64,000 nucleotides of DNA, taken from positions 1-64,000 of the forward strand of contig NZ_LT906463.1 of assembly GCF_900186995.1 (NCBI RefSeq). Reading direction: 5' to 3'. Under the pieces are notes generated by a model. That model made no database searches. It saw only the letters and a program-made list of their open reading frames with translations, and was not told the DNA's origin. The DNA is from Haemophilus pittmaniae (GTDB lineage Bacteria > Pseudomonadota > Gammaproteobacteria > Enterobacterales > Pasteurellaceae). The first letter of the stretch is position 1, and every line of letters starts with the position of its first letter. This document shows, piece after piece, positions 20,765 through 30,443 of this stretch. A program made the translations under genes and the position numbers.

Positions 20765-22516
20765 ATGTCTCTTGCTACTTTTTTTCAGCAGGCTAAACAG
20801 CAAATAAAATCTGCGGTTTCAGCCCATCCAATCGAAATTCTGATGATTGTGACTTTTACCGTCGGAATTTGGTTTGTGGATTGGAATTTAGAAAAAGATC
20901 ACCTTGCCTATTGGCTATTTGAATCAATTCTATTTGCGGTGGTTTATTTGTCCCGCCCTTATGCCTGGTATCGTTTTTCATGGCTTGTGCCATTGGCGAC
21001 AATTCTCGCAATTTGGCAGTTTAACGATAGTGCGGAGTTTTATTTAACTAATCCAAAATTCTGGGGAGCACAATTTATTGCGCTACTATTGCTCTGTGGT
21101 TTTCCCTTCGTAAAAAACAATCAGGCATTTACCTATCGTAATTTCACCAATCTATTCCATCTGGCATTAGCGATTGCTGTCTGGGGCTTGATAGTTGGTT
21201 TGGTGGCAGCAATTGAAGCCTCCATCAGAGCTTTATTTAATGTGAATTTTAGCCGTTCATTTGATGGCCATCTTTATTCCTCATTAGTCATCCTCTGCCC
21301 GCCATTATTCTTTTTGGTATTTCAGCAACGACAAAGCAATACGGAAATGACAGTCCACCGTATTTTTGAGATTTTGGTGAATATCATCCTCGCCCCCGCC
21401 TGAATGATTTTCACCCTGTTGCTCTATGTCTATGTGGGTAAAATCATATCGGTCGGCGTCTTACCAAAGGGCATGGTTGCCAATATTGCATTACCTTATT
21501 TACTGAGCGGTTTAGCCATTTATGCATTACGTAGCATTTGTGCACAAACCCGCTGGAATCTGTTTTTTAAATATTATCCGTACCTTGCCATCGCACCGCT
21601 TGTCTTGCTGTGGTTGGCCATTGAGCGTCGTATCGGTGCCTATGCGTGGACGGAACAACGTATCTATTTAGTCGCCTTAGCCTTCGCAATCACTATTGCC
21701 TATGGGATTTTGATGCTGCCTAAAATTCGTCAATATCGCTTAATTTCCGGTGTGGTAATGTCAGCCGTTTTTGCCATGACTTGGCTGGTCAATCCGCAAG
21801 AGATCGCCTACCAGAGCCAAAGCGCTCGTTTTCAAGAACTGCTCCATAAGCTCGATTTAGCCGATGAGCAAGGTAAAATTCGCAATGATATAAATTTGGT
21901 CGATCGCTTAGAAACCATGAACGCGAATGAGCGCGAGGATTGGATTGAATTAGAGCATGTGACAGATTATGTCGTGTTTAACACAATTTCGATAAACTAT
22001 AGCTCAACAGAATGGGATAAACACATGGAACAACTTGTGCAAACCTATGGTGAGAAGATTAAAGATCTCAATTCTATGAGTATCTATGAGGATGAAATTC
22101 GCTTAAATGGTGAAGCCATCGGCACAGAAAACAATCGCTATCACAAAAATTTCAAGCAAAGTGCACAACCCATTGATATTGAAAATTATAGAACCCTTAT
22201 TCATACAACCACTCATCGTTTCTATCAGGCGGAGCCCGATGATACAGCAAAAGAGCCACATCATCTTTGCTTCCTCGAAGAACAGGACAAATACTGCATC
22301 GATATCAATGCACATATCAAGCAACGGTTCCAACAACATCATGTGGATAATATGCAGATACAATCCGATAGCGTATTACAAATGCTCAAGGAGGATCTGT
22401 TAAAAATCCAAGGAGATGATTTTGTGATATACCTGTCTGAGCTTGGAATAAGCTTTGATCCGAAAACTGGTTATACCTACAACTTCGCGTTCGGTGACTT
22501 TATTTTACAAAAATAA
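20765..22516 (+). pseudogene. DUF4153-type membrane protein split by an in-frame TGA
   Basis: Two adjacent frames of 212 and 370 residues read as one protein: the first ends ILAPA-TGA and the next codon, ATG, opens the second in the same frame (MIFTLLLYVYVGKI). Together they give about 583 codons. The first two thirds hold many hydrophobic segments and the C-terminal third (from about 21800) is soluble and acidic, the layout of DUF4153/DUF4173-type proteins, whose function is unknown. The TGA falls inside a predicted membrane helix, so the natural reading is a nonsense mutation of a TGG or TGT codon. TGA directly followed by ATG could allow reinitiation and a two-piece protein. A normal terminator follows the gene. 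Confidence 0.75.
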
Positions 22517-22526
22517 CACCAATACC

Positions 22527-22551
22527 AAGGCGTGCTGAGCACGCCTTTTTA
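22527..22551 (+). terminator. intrinsic terminator of the DUF4153 gene
   Basis: The stem AAGGCGTGC/GCACGCCTT is followed by a T-run (22546-22550), 11 bases past the stop. Confidence 0.9.
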
Positions 22552-22614
22552 CTATCCATCTCGCTCCATGCCATAGCGCAACAATATCCTCGAGGGATCT
22601 CCCCCATGTATAGC

Positions 22615-22680
22615 AAACGCCCCGTTAAAAATCGGAGTTTTCTCCGAAGAACAAGCTAACCCATTGATTTTATTAGCATT
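22615..22680 (-). repeat. IHF-site intergenic repeat, copy 6
   Basis: On the minus strand the arms GCTAA and TTAGC bracket the IHF match AATCAATGGGTTA. The copy ends in GGGGCGTTT. It sits between convergent genes. Confidence 0.85.
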
Positions 22681-22682
22681 GG

Positions 22683-22717
22683 TTTAAAAAATAAAAAACA
22701 CGGCATGATGCCGTGTT
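22683..22717 (-). terminator. intrinsic terminator of the sucrose-type PTS gene
   Basis: On the minus strand the stem AACACGGCAT/ATGCCGTGTT is followed by a long T-rich run (22698-22683). Confidence 0.9.
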
Positions 22718-22735
22718 ATTTATTTCGAATTGCGA

Positions 22736-24157
22736 TTAAGCTTTCGCATTAGCACGTTTCACAAACACATAGGAAAGCGAAAATGCAACTACGAAGGAAA
22801 TTGCCATGCCGATGCTGTACATCGCCAAGCTATCCGGCTTAATTGAAGGTATCCCCAAGAAACCGGCTGCACCTAGCGCAATTGCTTTTACGTTAAAGAA
22901 CGCAATAAACGCAGAGGCTAAACCGGAACCGATCATCGCCGCAAAGAATGCCTGACGATAACGTAAGTTCACCCCGAACATAGCCGGTTCGGTAATTCCT
23001 AATAAAGCGGAAATACCGGATGGAACAGCCAAACCACGCACTTTCGGATCTTTTAACGCAACAGCAACACCTAAACAGGCTGCACCTTGAGCGATATTAG
23101 ACATGGCAGCGATTGGGAAAATAAAAGTACCACCGGTTTGAGCCATTTCAGCCAATAATTGGGTTTCCACCGCGATAAAGGTTTGATGCATGCCGGTAAT
23201 TACGATTGGTGCATAGAATGTCCCGAAGATCGCGCCGCCCACAAAACCAAGGGTGTCATATAACCAAGTTAAACCTGCCGCGATTAAAGAACCCGCTTCA
23301 CGGCCGATAGGTCCAATAACAGTGAACGCTAATAAACCGGCAATAAACAAGGAGAATAACGGAGTAACTAAGTTATCCAAATAGGAAGGAACAAATTTAC
23401 GGAAGGTTTTTTCCAAAGTCGCCAATACCCAAGCGGATACTAATGTTGGGATTACGGTACCTTGATAACCGACTTTTTCAATTTCAAGACCAAATACATT
23501 CCAGTATTGAATTTTGCCTTGAGCAAGCGTTAAAGCGTAGTTCCAACCATCAGCCAACGCCGGGTGTACCAATAACATTCCAAGGGCAGCCCCGAGGAAT
23601 GGGTTACCACCAAATTTACGGGTTGCCGAGAAACCAAGTAACACCGGTAAGAATACAAATGGAGCATTCGCGATAGTGTTAATGAAATCCACCAAGTCCG
23701 CCAACTCCGGATGCATATCGATCACGCTAAGTTCATCGACAAAGAATCCTTTAGCAGTCAACATACTGTGGATACCCATCAACAAACCTCCGGCCACGAT
23801 CGCTGGAATGATAGGTACGAAAATATCCGCCAAGCCTTTAACCAAGCGTTGCAACAAACTTTGATTACCGCTCGCAGCTTCTGCGACTTCGGCTTTGCTT
23901 ACATCACCGATGCCTAGTTGCTTGGTCAATTCTGCATGCACTTTATTAACCGTACCAGAACCGAAAATAATTTGATATTGTCCGGCTACGGCAAACTGCC
24001 CTTTAACGCCATCAATATTTTCAATTCCTTCCTTATCGACTTTACTTTCATCGTGTAACACGATGCGTAAGCGGGTCGCACAATGAGCCGCTGTGGCGAT
24101 ATTTTCTTTACCACCCAGCTTTTCAATCACTTGTTTGGCGATCTGTGGAAAATCCAT
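22736..24157 (-). CDS. scrA: PTS transporter subunit IIBC, sucrose type
   Basis: This is a membrane permease that imports and phosphorylates a disaccharide. The 473-residue protein has a IIB domain with phosphocysteine Cys26 (ATAAHCATRL) and a glucose/sucrose-family IIC domain with GITEPAMFGVNLRYR. It resembles ScrA more than TreB, so sucrose is the best guess, but the substrate is inferred. There is no IIA domain; phosphate would have to come from the general glucose IIA protein (Crr) elsewhere. A longer frame opens at 24205, but the ATG at 24157 has AGGAGA upstream and matches the family start. TACAAT (24200-24195) is a possible -10. No hydrolase or ScrR-like repressor gene lies beside it. 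Confidence 0.85.
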   Translation of the reverse strand: MDFPQIAKQVIEKLGGKENIATAAHCATRLRIVLHDESKVDKEGIENIDGVKGQFAVAGQYQIIFGSGTVNKVHAELTKQLGIGDVSKAEVAEAASGNQSLLQRLVKGLADIFVPIIPAIVAGGLLMGIHSMLTAKGFFVDELSVIDMHPELADLVDFINTIANAPFVFLPVLLGFSATRKFGGNPFLGAALGMLLVHPALADGWNYALTLAQGKIQYWNVFGLEIEKVGYQGTVIPTLVSAWVLATLEKTFRKFVPSYLDNLVTPLFSLFIAGLLAFTVIGPIGREAGSLIAAGLTWLYDTLGFVGGAIFGTFYAPIVITGMHQTFIAVETQLLAEMAQTGGTFIFPIAAMSNIAQGAACLGVAVALKDPKVRGLAVPSGISALLGITEPAMFGVNLRYRQAFFAAMIGSGLASAFIAFFNVKAIALGAAGFLGIPSIKPDSLAMYSIGMAISFVVAFSLSYVFVKRANAKA

Positions 24158-24257
24158 AGAGTTGTCTCCTAGAGAGTTGAAGTTAAACGGGCGGATTGTA
24201 CCCAAAAAGTGGAATAATAACTAGAATAAAAATCTGTCTTCACATTTTTTAATAAAT

Positions 24258-24320
24258 ATTAATAAAATCAATAGCTTACAATCTATTTTTTGGAAAAAAT
24301 AGGCTTTTGAATGGGCGTTT
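24258..24320 (+). repeat. IHF-site intergenic repeat, copy 7
   Basis: A diverged copy: the arms are poor, but the IHF match AATCAATAGCTTA and a terminal GGGCGTTT are kept. It lies between the PTS promoter region and tRNA-Leu. Confidence 0.72.
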
Positions 24321-24361
24321 TGATGAGAAAATAACGCAAAAAATGAAAAAAATTTGAAAAT

Positions 24362-24388
24362 AAAAAAGACCGCAATTGCGGTCTTTTT
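24362..24388 (-). terminator. intrinsic terminator of secG-tRNA-Leu
   Basis: On the minus strand AAGACCGCAATTGCGGTCTT is followed by TTTTATTT. It lies 7 bases past the tRNA CCA end. Confidence 0.9.
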
Positions 24389-24394
24389 CATTGT

Positions 24395-24480
24395 TGGTGC
24401 TCTGGGCGAGACTTGAACTCGCACGGCCTACGGCCACTACCCCCTCAAGATAGCGTGTCTACCAATTCCACCACCAGAGC
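24395..24480 (-). tRNA. leuU: tRNA-Leu (anticodon GAG)
   Basis: The 86-base sequence has the acceptor arm GCTCTGG/CCAGAGC, an encoded 3' ACCA, the class II long variable arm (TGGCCGTAGGCC) and the T-arm GTTCAAGTC. The anticodon stem is CTATC/GGTAG with loop TTGAGGG, so the anticodon is GAG. It lies directly downstream of secG, as leuU does in E. coli. Confidence 0.96.
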
Positions 24481-24503
24481 GTTAATTCGATTGTAAATTT
24501 TTA

Positions 24504-24845
24504 TTATTGTGGGATATCGCTGTTTTTATTTGTAACCGGCGCTGCTTTTTGTTGCTGTTCAACTTGTTGCGCTGCTTTCGATAAATCATCAAATGTACCT
24601 TTATGTACATTGCCGCGGTGTGAGTTGAAGTTACCCAATACAAGGGCAATTACAAAAAAGATAGTTGCTAAAATTGCGCTCATTCGAGTCAGGAAATTAC
24701 CCGCACCGGCAGAACCGAACATAGTGCCGGATGCACCGCCGCCGAATGATGCTCCTGCGTTAGCGCCTTTGCCTTGTTGTAATAGGATTACAACAACCAA
24801 TGCGATACAGGCTAAAGTGTAAATAAATAAAAGGATGTTATACAT
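24504..24845 (-). CDS. secG: Sec translocase subunit SecG
   Basis: SecG is a small inner-membrane subunit that assists SecA cycling in SecYEG. The 113-residue protein has two hydrophobic helices (about 3-20 and 53-71) around the glycine-rich loop FGGGASGTMFG, typical of the family, and a Gln-rich tail. It starts with MYNILLFIYT. tRNA-Leu and a shared terminator follow immediately. Confidence 0.94.
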   Translation of the reverse strand: MYNILLFIYTLACIALVVVILLQQGKGANAGASFGGGASGTMFGSAGAGNFLTRMSAILATIFFVIALVLGNFNSHRGNVHKGTFDDLSKAAQQVEQQQKAAPVTNKNSDIPQ

Positions 24846-24957
24846 TATTCTTTCTTCTCAAGTTGCGGATTTCGCAAGAAAACTGGGGGCGAATACTATA
24901 GAAATTTCCTTTTTCCCGCAAGCGTTTTTGGGGATTTTTTTATCAATTGGTGTAACT

Positions 24958-26910
24958 TTAATCAGTTGCTGCAGTTTTTGCTGCTGCGCCTGCCCGCCCC
25001 TTTGTCACTTTACGTTTCGCCGCTGGTACTTGCATGCTTTTCGAGATTTGACTTAAACGCCGTAAAGCATTGAAATCCACAAAACGCACCAAATCCGGCA
25101 ACATCTGATTTAGGGCAAACATAAATTGCTGATAGCTTGCTTGTTTTTGGCTGATATCGGTTAACTGCGCTTCCCAATGAGCCGTCATATCAGGCTGAGT
25201 TGCAATATCCGGCAATGCGGAAATAAGAATTCGACCGGTTTCTGTACTATGGATATTCCGTCCTTTTTTCACCAAAAAGCCTCGTTTAAACAGCAATTCA
25301 ATAATTCCGGCACGGGTGGCTTCCGTTCCTAATCCATCGGTTTCACGCAAGATTTTTTTCAATTCTTTATCCTGCACAAAGCGTGCAATTCCCGTCATCG
25401 CAGAAAGCAACGTCGCATCGGTAAAAGGTTTTGGCGGTTGTGTTTTCTTACTGACCACTTCGCCCCGTTCACAATACAGGATCTGGCCTTTTTTCACGAT
25501 CGGCAGCAAGGGTTCTTGATTTTCATCCTCGTCTTCTTTGCCGAGCAATTCTTTCCAACCGGCGGTTTGCAAATTACGCGCTTGCGCGACAAAAGTTCCC
25601 CCCGCAATGCTTAATGTTATTTTACTTTTGCGATATTCCGCATCCGGACAAAATTGCAGCAAATACTGGCGGACAATTAATTCATAAATACGCTGTTCAT
25701 CAAGAGTTAAATTTATCGCGCGGATATTAGCAGTAGGAATGATCGCATGATGCGCTTCGACTTTTTTATCATTCCAACAACGATTACGCTGTTCAAGATC
25801 TACCACGGTCGGTAGCGTTTGATAAAGTGGACAATGTTGAGCAATCGCATTCACCACTTTCTGCCGTTCGGCAAAATGCTCTTCCGGTAAATAACGACAA
25901 TCGGAACGCGGATAGGTAATCAAACGATGGGTTTCATAGAGGCGCTGACAAGTATCCAACACCGCCTGAGCCGACATTCCAAAACGTTTTGCCGCATCAA
26001 TTTGCAATGCCGATAAAGAATAAGGAAGTGGTGCGGTTTCTTTTTCACGCTTATCCACATATTCGGTGACCTCCGCCGGTTGATCGGTAATGCGTTTCAC
26101 CACATTTTCTGCCAATCCTAGGGAAAGCACTCGTCCATCTTCATCTTGGTAATCTTCACAAGCTTTACTAGGTTGCCAAAGGGCTGAAAAAAGCGCAGTC
26201 GGATTTTCTGCGGTTTTATCTTCCTTTACCCAAGCCAAGACTTCGTAGAAATCCTTTGGTTGAAAATTTTCGATTTCTAAATCTCGACGGACAATCAAAC
26301 CTAGCACCGGTGTTTGCACTCGGCCAACGGAAAGTACGCCATCATAACCGGCTTGGCGGCCGCGAATTGTGTAAGCGCGAGTCATATTAATACCGTACAG
26401 CCAATCGGCTCGTGCACGCGCTAACGCAGAAGTGGCTAGAGGAATAAAATCTCGGTTGGGCTGGAGTTTTTGTACGGCTTTTTCCACTGCGCTGGGATTC
26501 AGATCACTAATCAAACAACGCAAAATACCATCGCGCTTCTCAGCAGATAAATTGGCATAACTAAACACCTCGTCCACCAACAACTGTCCTTCCCTATCGG
26601 GGTCTCCTGCATTCACTAACACATCCGCTTGATGAATCAGTTTTTCCACTACCATAAGCTGTTTTTTCACATCTTTACGCGGTAATAACTGCCATTTTTC
26701 AGGAATGATCGGTAAATGTTCTAAGCGCCATTGTTTGTATTTAGGATCGTAGGCATCAGGTTCAGCCTGTTCCAGCAAATGCCCCACACACCAAGTGACG
26801 ATATCCTCATTGCCGCATTTAATAAAGCCATCCCCCCGTTGATGAGGTTTTGGCAACACATCGGCAATGGCGCGTCCAAGGCTAGGTTTTTCGGCGATAA
26901 ACAGGCGCAT
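24958..26910 (-). CDS. topB: DNA topoisomerase III
   Basis: TopB is a type IA topoisomerase that decatenates DNA and resolves recombination intermediates with RecQ. The 650-residue protein (E. coli 653) has the Toprim motif AGDPDREGQ at 101-109 and the active-site Tyr333 in ITYPRSD. It starts [12 protein letters not shown]. It begins 4 bases after recR and is the third gene of ybaB-recR-topB. The exact DnaA-box 9-mer TTATCCACA at 26051 falls within it and is probably chance. Confidence 0.97.
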   Translation of the reverse strand: MRLFIAEKPSLGRAIADVLPKPHQRGDGFIKCGNEDIVTWCVGHLLEQAEPDAYDPKYKQWRLEHLPIIPEKWQLLPRKDVKKQLMVVEKLIHQADVLVNAGDPDREGQLLVDEVFSYANLSAEKRDGILRCLISDLNPSAVEKAVQKLQPNRDFIPLATSALARARADWLYGINMTRAYTIRGRQAGYDGVLSVGRVQTPVLGLIVRRDLEIENFQPKDFYEVLAWVKEDKTAENPTALFSALWQPSKACEDYQDEDGRVLSLGLAENVVKRITDQPAEVTEYVDKREKETAPLPYSLSALQIDAAKRFGMSAQAVLDTCQRLYETHRLITYPRSDCRYLPEEHFAERQKVVNAIAQHCPLYQTLPTVVDLEQRNRCWNDKKVEAHHAIIPTANIRAINLTLDEQRIYELIVRQYLLQFCPDAEYRKSKITLSIAGGTFVAQARNLQTAGWKELLGKEDEDENQEPLLPIVKKGQILYCERGEVVSKKTQPPKPFTDATLLSAMTGIARFVQDKELKKILRETDGLGTEATRAGIIELLFKRGFLVKKGRNIHSTETGRILISALPDIATQPDMTAHWEAQLTDISQKQASYQQFMFALNQMLPDLVRFVDFNALRRLSQISKSMQVPAAKRKVTKGRAGAAAKTAATD

Positions 26911-26914
26911 AGGA

Positions 26915-27517
26915 TTAGTCGAGCTGACGACGACCTAGGAAAGAATGGGTTAAGGTAGTGCCATCAACGGTTTCGAGCTCGCCCCCCACCGGAATACCGT
27001 GGGCGATTCGGCTCACTTTAATATTGTGCTGACGACACATTTCCGCGATGTAATTGGCGGTTGCATCCCCTTCCACCGTTGGGTTGGTTGCTAAAATCAC
27101 TTCATGGAAGGATTCTTCATTAAGACGTTTTTGCAATAAATCCAAACCAATTTCCTTCGGGCCAATACCATCTAAGGGGGACAAATGTCCCATTAGCACA
27201 AAGTAACGCCCGGAGAATTGGCCGGTTTGCTCGATGGCTTGAATATCCGCCGGCATTTCCACCACACAAAGTAGACCGGAATTTTGTCGGCGCGGGTTAT
27301 TACAAATATTGCACACCTTTTCTTCGGTAAAATCACGACATTGCGAACAATGCCCAATTTTCGACATAGCTTCCGTAAGTGCGCGCGCCAGATTCATTCC
27401 ACCGTTACGATTACGTTGCAACAAATGGTAGGCCATGCGCTGTGCCGACTTCGGCCCAACACCGGGCAAACAGCGTAAATTCTCAATAAGATGCTCTAAA
27501 AGTGGACTGCTTTGCAT
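26915..27517 (-). CDS. recR: recombination mediator RecR
   Basis: RecR forms a ring with RecO and helps load RecA. The 200-residue protein (E. coli 201) has a helix-hairpin-helix ([17 protein letters not shown]), a zinc finger with Cys57, Cys60, Cys69 and Cys72, a Toprim domain ([12 protein letters not shown]) and a C-terminal Walker B-like element. It sits between ybaB and topB in one operon. Confidence 0.97.
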   Translation of the reverse strand: MQSSPLLEHLIENLRCLPGVGPKSAQRMAYHLLQRNRNGGMNLARALTEAMSKIGHCSQCRDFTEEKVCNICNNPRRQNSGLLCVVEMPADIQAIEQTGQFSGRYFVLMGHLSPLDGIGPKEIGLDLLQKRLNEESFHEVILATNPTVEGDATANYIAEMCRQHNIKVSRIAHGIPVGGELETVDGTTLTHSFLGRRQLD

Positions 27518-27578
27518 ACTGGATTAATGGTGGGGAAAATTAGCAAGGGTGTATGAATGGATTCACACACCCAATGGA

Positions 27579-27908
27579 TTAAAATGGAAATTTCATTCCC
27601 GGCGGTAACGGCATCCCCGCGGTCACGGCTGCCATTTTTTCTTTTTGCAATTCTTCTGCACGACGTACTGCATCATTGAATGCCGCAGCAATTAAGTCTT
27701 CCAACATCTCTTTATCGTCTTCCATTAAGGACGGATCGATTTCAATACGACGGCAATTATGTGCACCATTAATGGTAATTTTCACCAAGCCGGCACCGCT
27801 TTCGCCGGTCACTTCCAATTTGGCTACTTCTTCTTGCATCTTTTGCATTTTTTCCTGCATTTGTTGGGCTTGTTTCATCAAGCCACCTAAACCGCCTTTT
27901 CCGAACAT
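27579..27908 (-). CDS. ybaB: YbaB/EbfC nucleoid-associated protein
   Basis: This is a small DNA-binding protein that forms a tweezer-like dimer. The 109-residue product has the family's length, a long N-terminal helix ([20 protein letters not shown]) and the proline-rich end [11 protein letters not shown]. The H. influenzae homologue binds DNA with some preference for GTnAC-type sites. It precedes recR, the usual partnership. Confidence 0.96.
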   Translation of the reverse strand: MFGKGGLGGLMKQAQQMQEKMQKMQEEVAKLEVTGESGAGLVKITINGAHNCRRIEIDPSLMEDDKEMLEDLIAAAFNDAVRRAEELQKEKMAAVTAGMPLPPGMKFPF

Positions 27909-27998
27909 AGGATTTCCTTCTTGTAACTGAAATTAAAAAACGGGCGGCATTCTAGCGAAAAAATGCCGTTTTGGGAATTGGAAATCAGCCCTCTACGC

Positions 27999-28063
27999 AA
28001 ACGCCCCATGAAAAATAGAAGTTTTTGCCAAAATAAATGCTAACCCATTGATTTTATTAGAGT
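27999..28063 (-). repeat. IHF-site intergenic repeat, copy 8
   Basis: On the minus strand CTAA and TTAG flank the IHF match AATCAATGGGTTA. GCAAAAACTTC and a terminal GGGGCGTTT follow. It lies in the divergent gap between ybaB and the phosphoesterase gene. Confidence 0.83.
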
Positions 28064-28133
28064 TGATTGAAAAATTGGTTTCTCCGGGGTATTTCCCTAT
28101 AATGGCGCTCTTTGTTGACTACCGGGATCCCCC

Positions 28134-29231
28134 ATGATCGAACCGCGCTATTATGTTATTTTCGGCCTAGTTTTAGTGCTATTACAGTTGCTGATTTTTG
28201 CCACCAACCGCACTTTCTTTTGGTTGTGCGCCGATAAACTCCGCCACCAAACCCGTCGTTGGATAAGCATTGCAATGTTCGTGTTGCCAAACCTGTTGCT
28301 ATTAGGCACTGTTTTGCGCCTATTTATGCTGCATCGCTTGGTTGCACTGATTTTGTTGATTTTGCTCTACGTCAGCTTCGTTGGCCTTGGTGTGTGGCTG
28401 ATTCGTCGCTTGACCTATCGCCGCGCCAATTTTGCCAATATTGAACGTGCACTACGTCTTACTGCACCTTTAGCATTTATCGGCCTATTGCTCTTAAGTG
28501 TGTACAACGCCTACATGCCACGCATCACTTATTATCAATTAACCATTGATAAACCAATGAAACCCCTACGCATTGGCATGGTCAGCGATTTACACCTGGG
28601 ACGTTTATTTGGTAATCGGCATTTAGATTGGTTGGCAGAAATCTTCAACCAACAAAAAGTCGATCTGATTCTGATGCCTGGCGATATTATGGATGACAAC
28701 ACCGATGCCTATTTAGCCGAACATATGCAACCACATCTGGCTAAACTTCGGGCACCATTAGGAGTATATGCCACCTTGGGCAACCACGACTTATTCGGTC
28801 ATCAGCAAGCCATTAGTGCAGAAATCCGCAAAGCAGGCATCACACTATTGCAGGATCAAAGCATCACGTTGAATAATGAGTTGGTGCTGATTGGACGGAA
28901 TGACGACTTGGATAAAAACCGTCCGAGTACGGCCTCTTTACTTGATGCGGTAGAAAACAAGCAATTGCCTATTATTTTGTTGGATCATCGGCCAAGTGAA
29001 ATTGAGTTACATGCTAATCTACCGATTGATTTGCAGGTTTCTGGGCACGCTCATAAAGGACAAGTGTTCCCCGCCAATATTATTACCGCATTAACCTATC
29101 GCTTGGACTACGGTCACGAACAAATCAATGGTCGACATTTTGTGGTAAGTTCCGGCTATGGCTTCTGGGGGATCCCAATGCGTTTGGGATCGCAATCGGA
29201 AGTGGTTATTATCGATTTACAAGGGCGTTAA
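28134..29231 (+). CDS. membrane-anchored metallophosphoesterase
   Basis: The 365-residue protein has four predicted membrane helices in the first 130 residues, then a calcineurin-type phosphoesterase domain with the metal motifs MVSDLHLG, PGDIMDD, LGNHDLFG, LLDHRP and SGHAHKGQ. It resembles the YkuE/YaeI group, some of which act on UDP- or lipid-linked substrates; the substrate here is unknown. It stands alone, divergent from ybaB. No clear ribosome site precedes the ATG. An exact uptake sequence lies at 28207. Confidence 0.85.
   Translation: MIEPRYYVIFGLVLVLLQLLIFATNRTFFWLCADKLRHQTRRWISIAMFVLPNLLLLGTVLRLFMLHRLVALILLILLYVSFVGLGVWLIRRLTYRRANFANIERALRLTAPLAFIGLLLLSVYNAYMPRITYYQLTIDKPMKPLRIGMVSDLHLGRLFGNRHLDWLAEIFNQQKVDLILMPGDIMDDNTDAYLAEHMQPHLAKLRAPLGVYATLGNHDLFGHQQAISAEIRKAGITLLQDQSITLNNELVLIGRNDDLDKNRPSTASLLDAVENKQLPIILLDHRPSEIELHANLPIDLQVSGHAHKGQVFPANIITALTYRLDYGHEQINGRHFVVSSGYGFWGIPMRLGSQSEVVIIDLQGR
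28207..28215 (-). other. Hin-type uptake signal sequence
   Basis: ACCGCACTT is the reverse complement of the core 9-mer AAGTGCGGT, inside the phosphoesterase gene. Confidence 0.7.
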
Positions 29232-29272
29232 AGCTAAAACGAAAGGCGGACATTTTTAGTTTCCGCCTTTTG

Positions 29273-29989
29273 TTAACCGAATATCAATGCCCAATAATGA
29301 GATATCGGCATAACTAAAAATAGTGCCGGTAACATATTGGCCACATGAAACATCTGAATATTACAAATTCGAATTCCTACCGCGACCATTAACACACCGC
29401 CGGCCGCCCCAAAATCGGCCTGCATGGCCGGTGTTACAAAAGGTATGATAAACACCGCCAAATAAGCCAACACCACCTGCAACAAAGTTTGTGGAATACA
29501 AATTGAAGCCACCGCAATCCCTAAACTGGTAGCAAAAATCATGGCGGTAAAGAAATCTAAAAAGGATTTCACTAACAAGATATCGTAATTACCCGTCATT
29601 CCTTCATTCATTGCCCCGAAAATGCCGGTACCGCTAAAGGAAAACAAGATCACCACCGCCACGAATTTATTTAAGAATTCTTCCTGACTCGGACTATTCG
29701 CACCAGGAGTAGTCAATTTTTCAATCAGCCCTTTAGCCGCTGCTGCCAAACGATTAATGCCATGTTCCAACTGTATAATTTCCCCGACAATAGTGCCTAA
29801 TAAAATAGCCAAAATCACCGCCGGCATGCTGACGGTTTTGGCCAGCATAACAATTCCCATCGCCATCGAACAAAGGCCGAAAATTAATGTTAAATTAGTG
29901 CGTAGCCGCTCTGGAATACGTCCACCGAGTGCCGCACCAAGCAACGCTCCTGCGATAATCGCAGCGCCATTGACATAGGGTCCAATCAT
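29273..29989 (-). CDS. DUF554 family membrane protein
   Basis: The 238-residue protein has seven or so hydrophobic segments and the family start MIGPYVNGAAIIAGALLG, matching DUF554/YqgA (E. coli YqgA 235 residues). The function is unknown; a transport role is often guessed. The frame is open from 30025, but GGAGG sits just before the ATG at 29989, which fits the family N-terminus. Its terminator is not obvious; it converges on the phosphoesterase gene with a 41-base gap. Confidence 0.85.
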   Translation of the reverse strand: MIGPYVNGAAIIAGALLGAALGGRIPERLRTNLTLIFGLCSMAMGIVMLAKTVSMPAVILAILLGTIVGEIIQLEHGINRLAAAAKGLIEKLTTPGANSPSQEEFLNKFVAVVILFSFSGTGIFGAMNEGMTGNYDILLVKSFLDFFTAMIFATSLGIAVASICIPQTLLQVVLAYLAVFIIPFVTPAMQADFGAAGGVLMVAVGIRICNIQMFHVANMLPALFLVMPISHYWALIFG

Positions 29990-30042
29990 AATTCCTCCGA
30001 AAAATCTCACGCACATTATACGCAAAAAGTCATCTGCGAAAA

Positions 30043-30108
30043 AAACGCCCCTATAAAAAAAGATTTTTTCTTTAAAACATAAGTTAACCCATTGATTTTA
30101 TTAGCAGT
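30043..30108 (-). repeat. IHF-site intergenic repeat, copy 9
   Basis: On the minus strand CTAATAAAATCAAT leads into the IHF match AATCAATGGGTTA. The copy ends in GGGGCGTTT. It lies in the divergent gap between the DUF554 gene and nrfA. Confidence 0.82.
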
Positions 30109-30211
30109 AACTTAAAATTAAGAAAACCATCTAATTTAGGTACATATTGAGTCTCTCCACTGGGAAAAGAGATGCTATTTTTTTCACCTTAAGCATAGCA
30201 GTATTAACAAC

Positions 30212-30289
30212 TGATAATGCGTATCAGAAAGCCCATCCCACCCCTACCCCTTTAGGTGTATTTTGGAAAATATTTTTGATTAAACGCAA
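30212..30289 (+). promoter_or_regulatory. possible Fur-like and FNR-like sites upstream of nrfA
   Basis: TGATAATGCGTATCA (30212-30226) matches the 7-1-7 Fur repeat in 12 of 14 positions. TTGATTAAACGCAA (30276-30289) matches the FNR consensus TTGATNNNNATCAA in 8 of 10. FNR control of nrf is known in E. coli; both calls here are weak. The rest of the 330-base gap from 30109 to 30443 holds no credible gene. Confidence 0.4.
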
Positions 30290-30443
30290 ATTTTTTATGG
30301 TTACTACTGTTAAAAAAAATCCATTTTGATATTTTACGCTCACCGCAGAACCTTTCTATTTTGTTTAACAAATTCAAAAGGTTAAGAATGAGAATGGTTC
30401 GCGTTTTTAGAATTTTAGTTTACTTTCCTATGGAGTGATTATC

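Noticed and set aside
24229..24244. CRP site before the sucrose-type PTS gene
   Set aside because: Only one TGTGA half-site is present; the other half does not match and the distance to the likely -10 is unsuitable.
26051..26059. Exact DnaA-box 9-mer TTATCCACA, considered as an origin
   Set aside because: A single box inside topB with no cluster or AT-rich unwinding region; likely chance.
30147..30329. 60-codon open frame upstream of nrfA
   Set aside because: Overlaps the regulatory region, no ribosome site, implausible composition.
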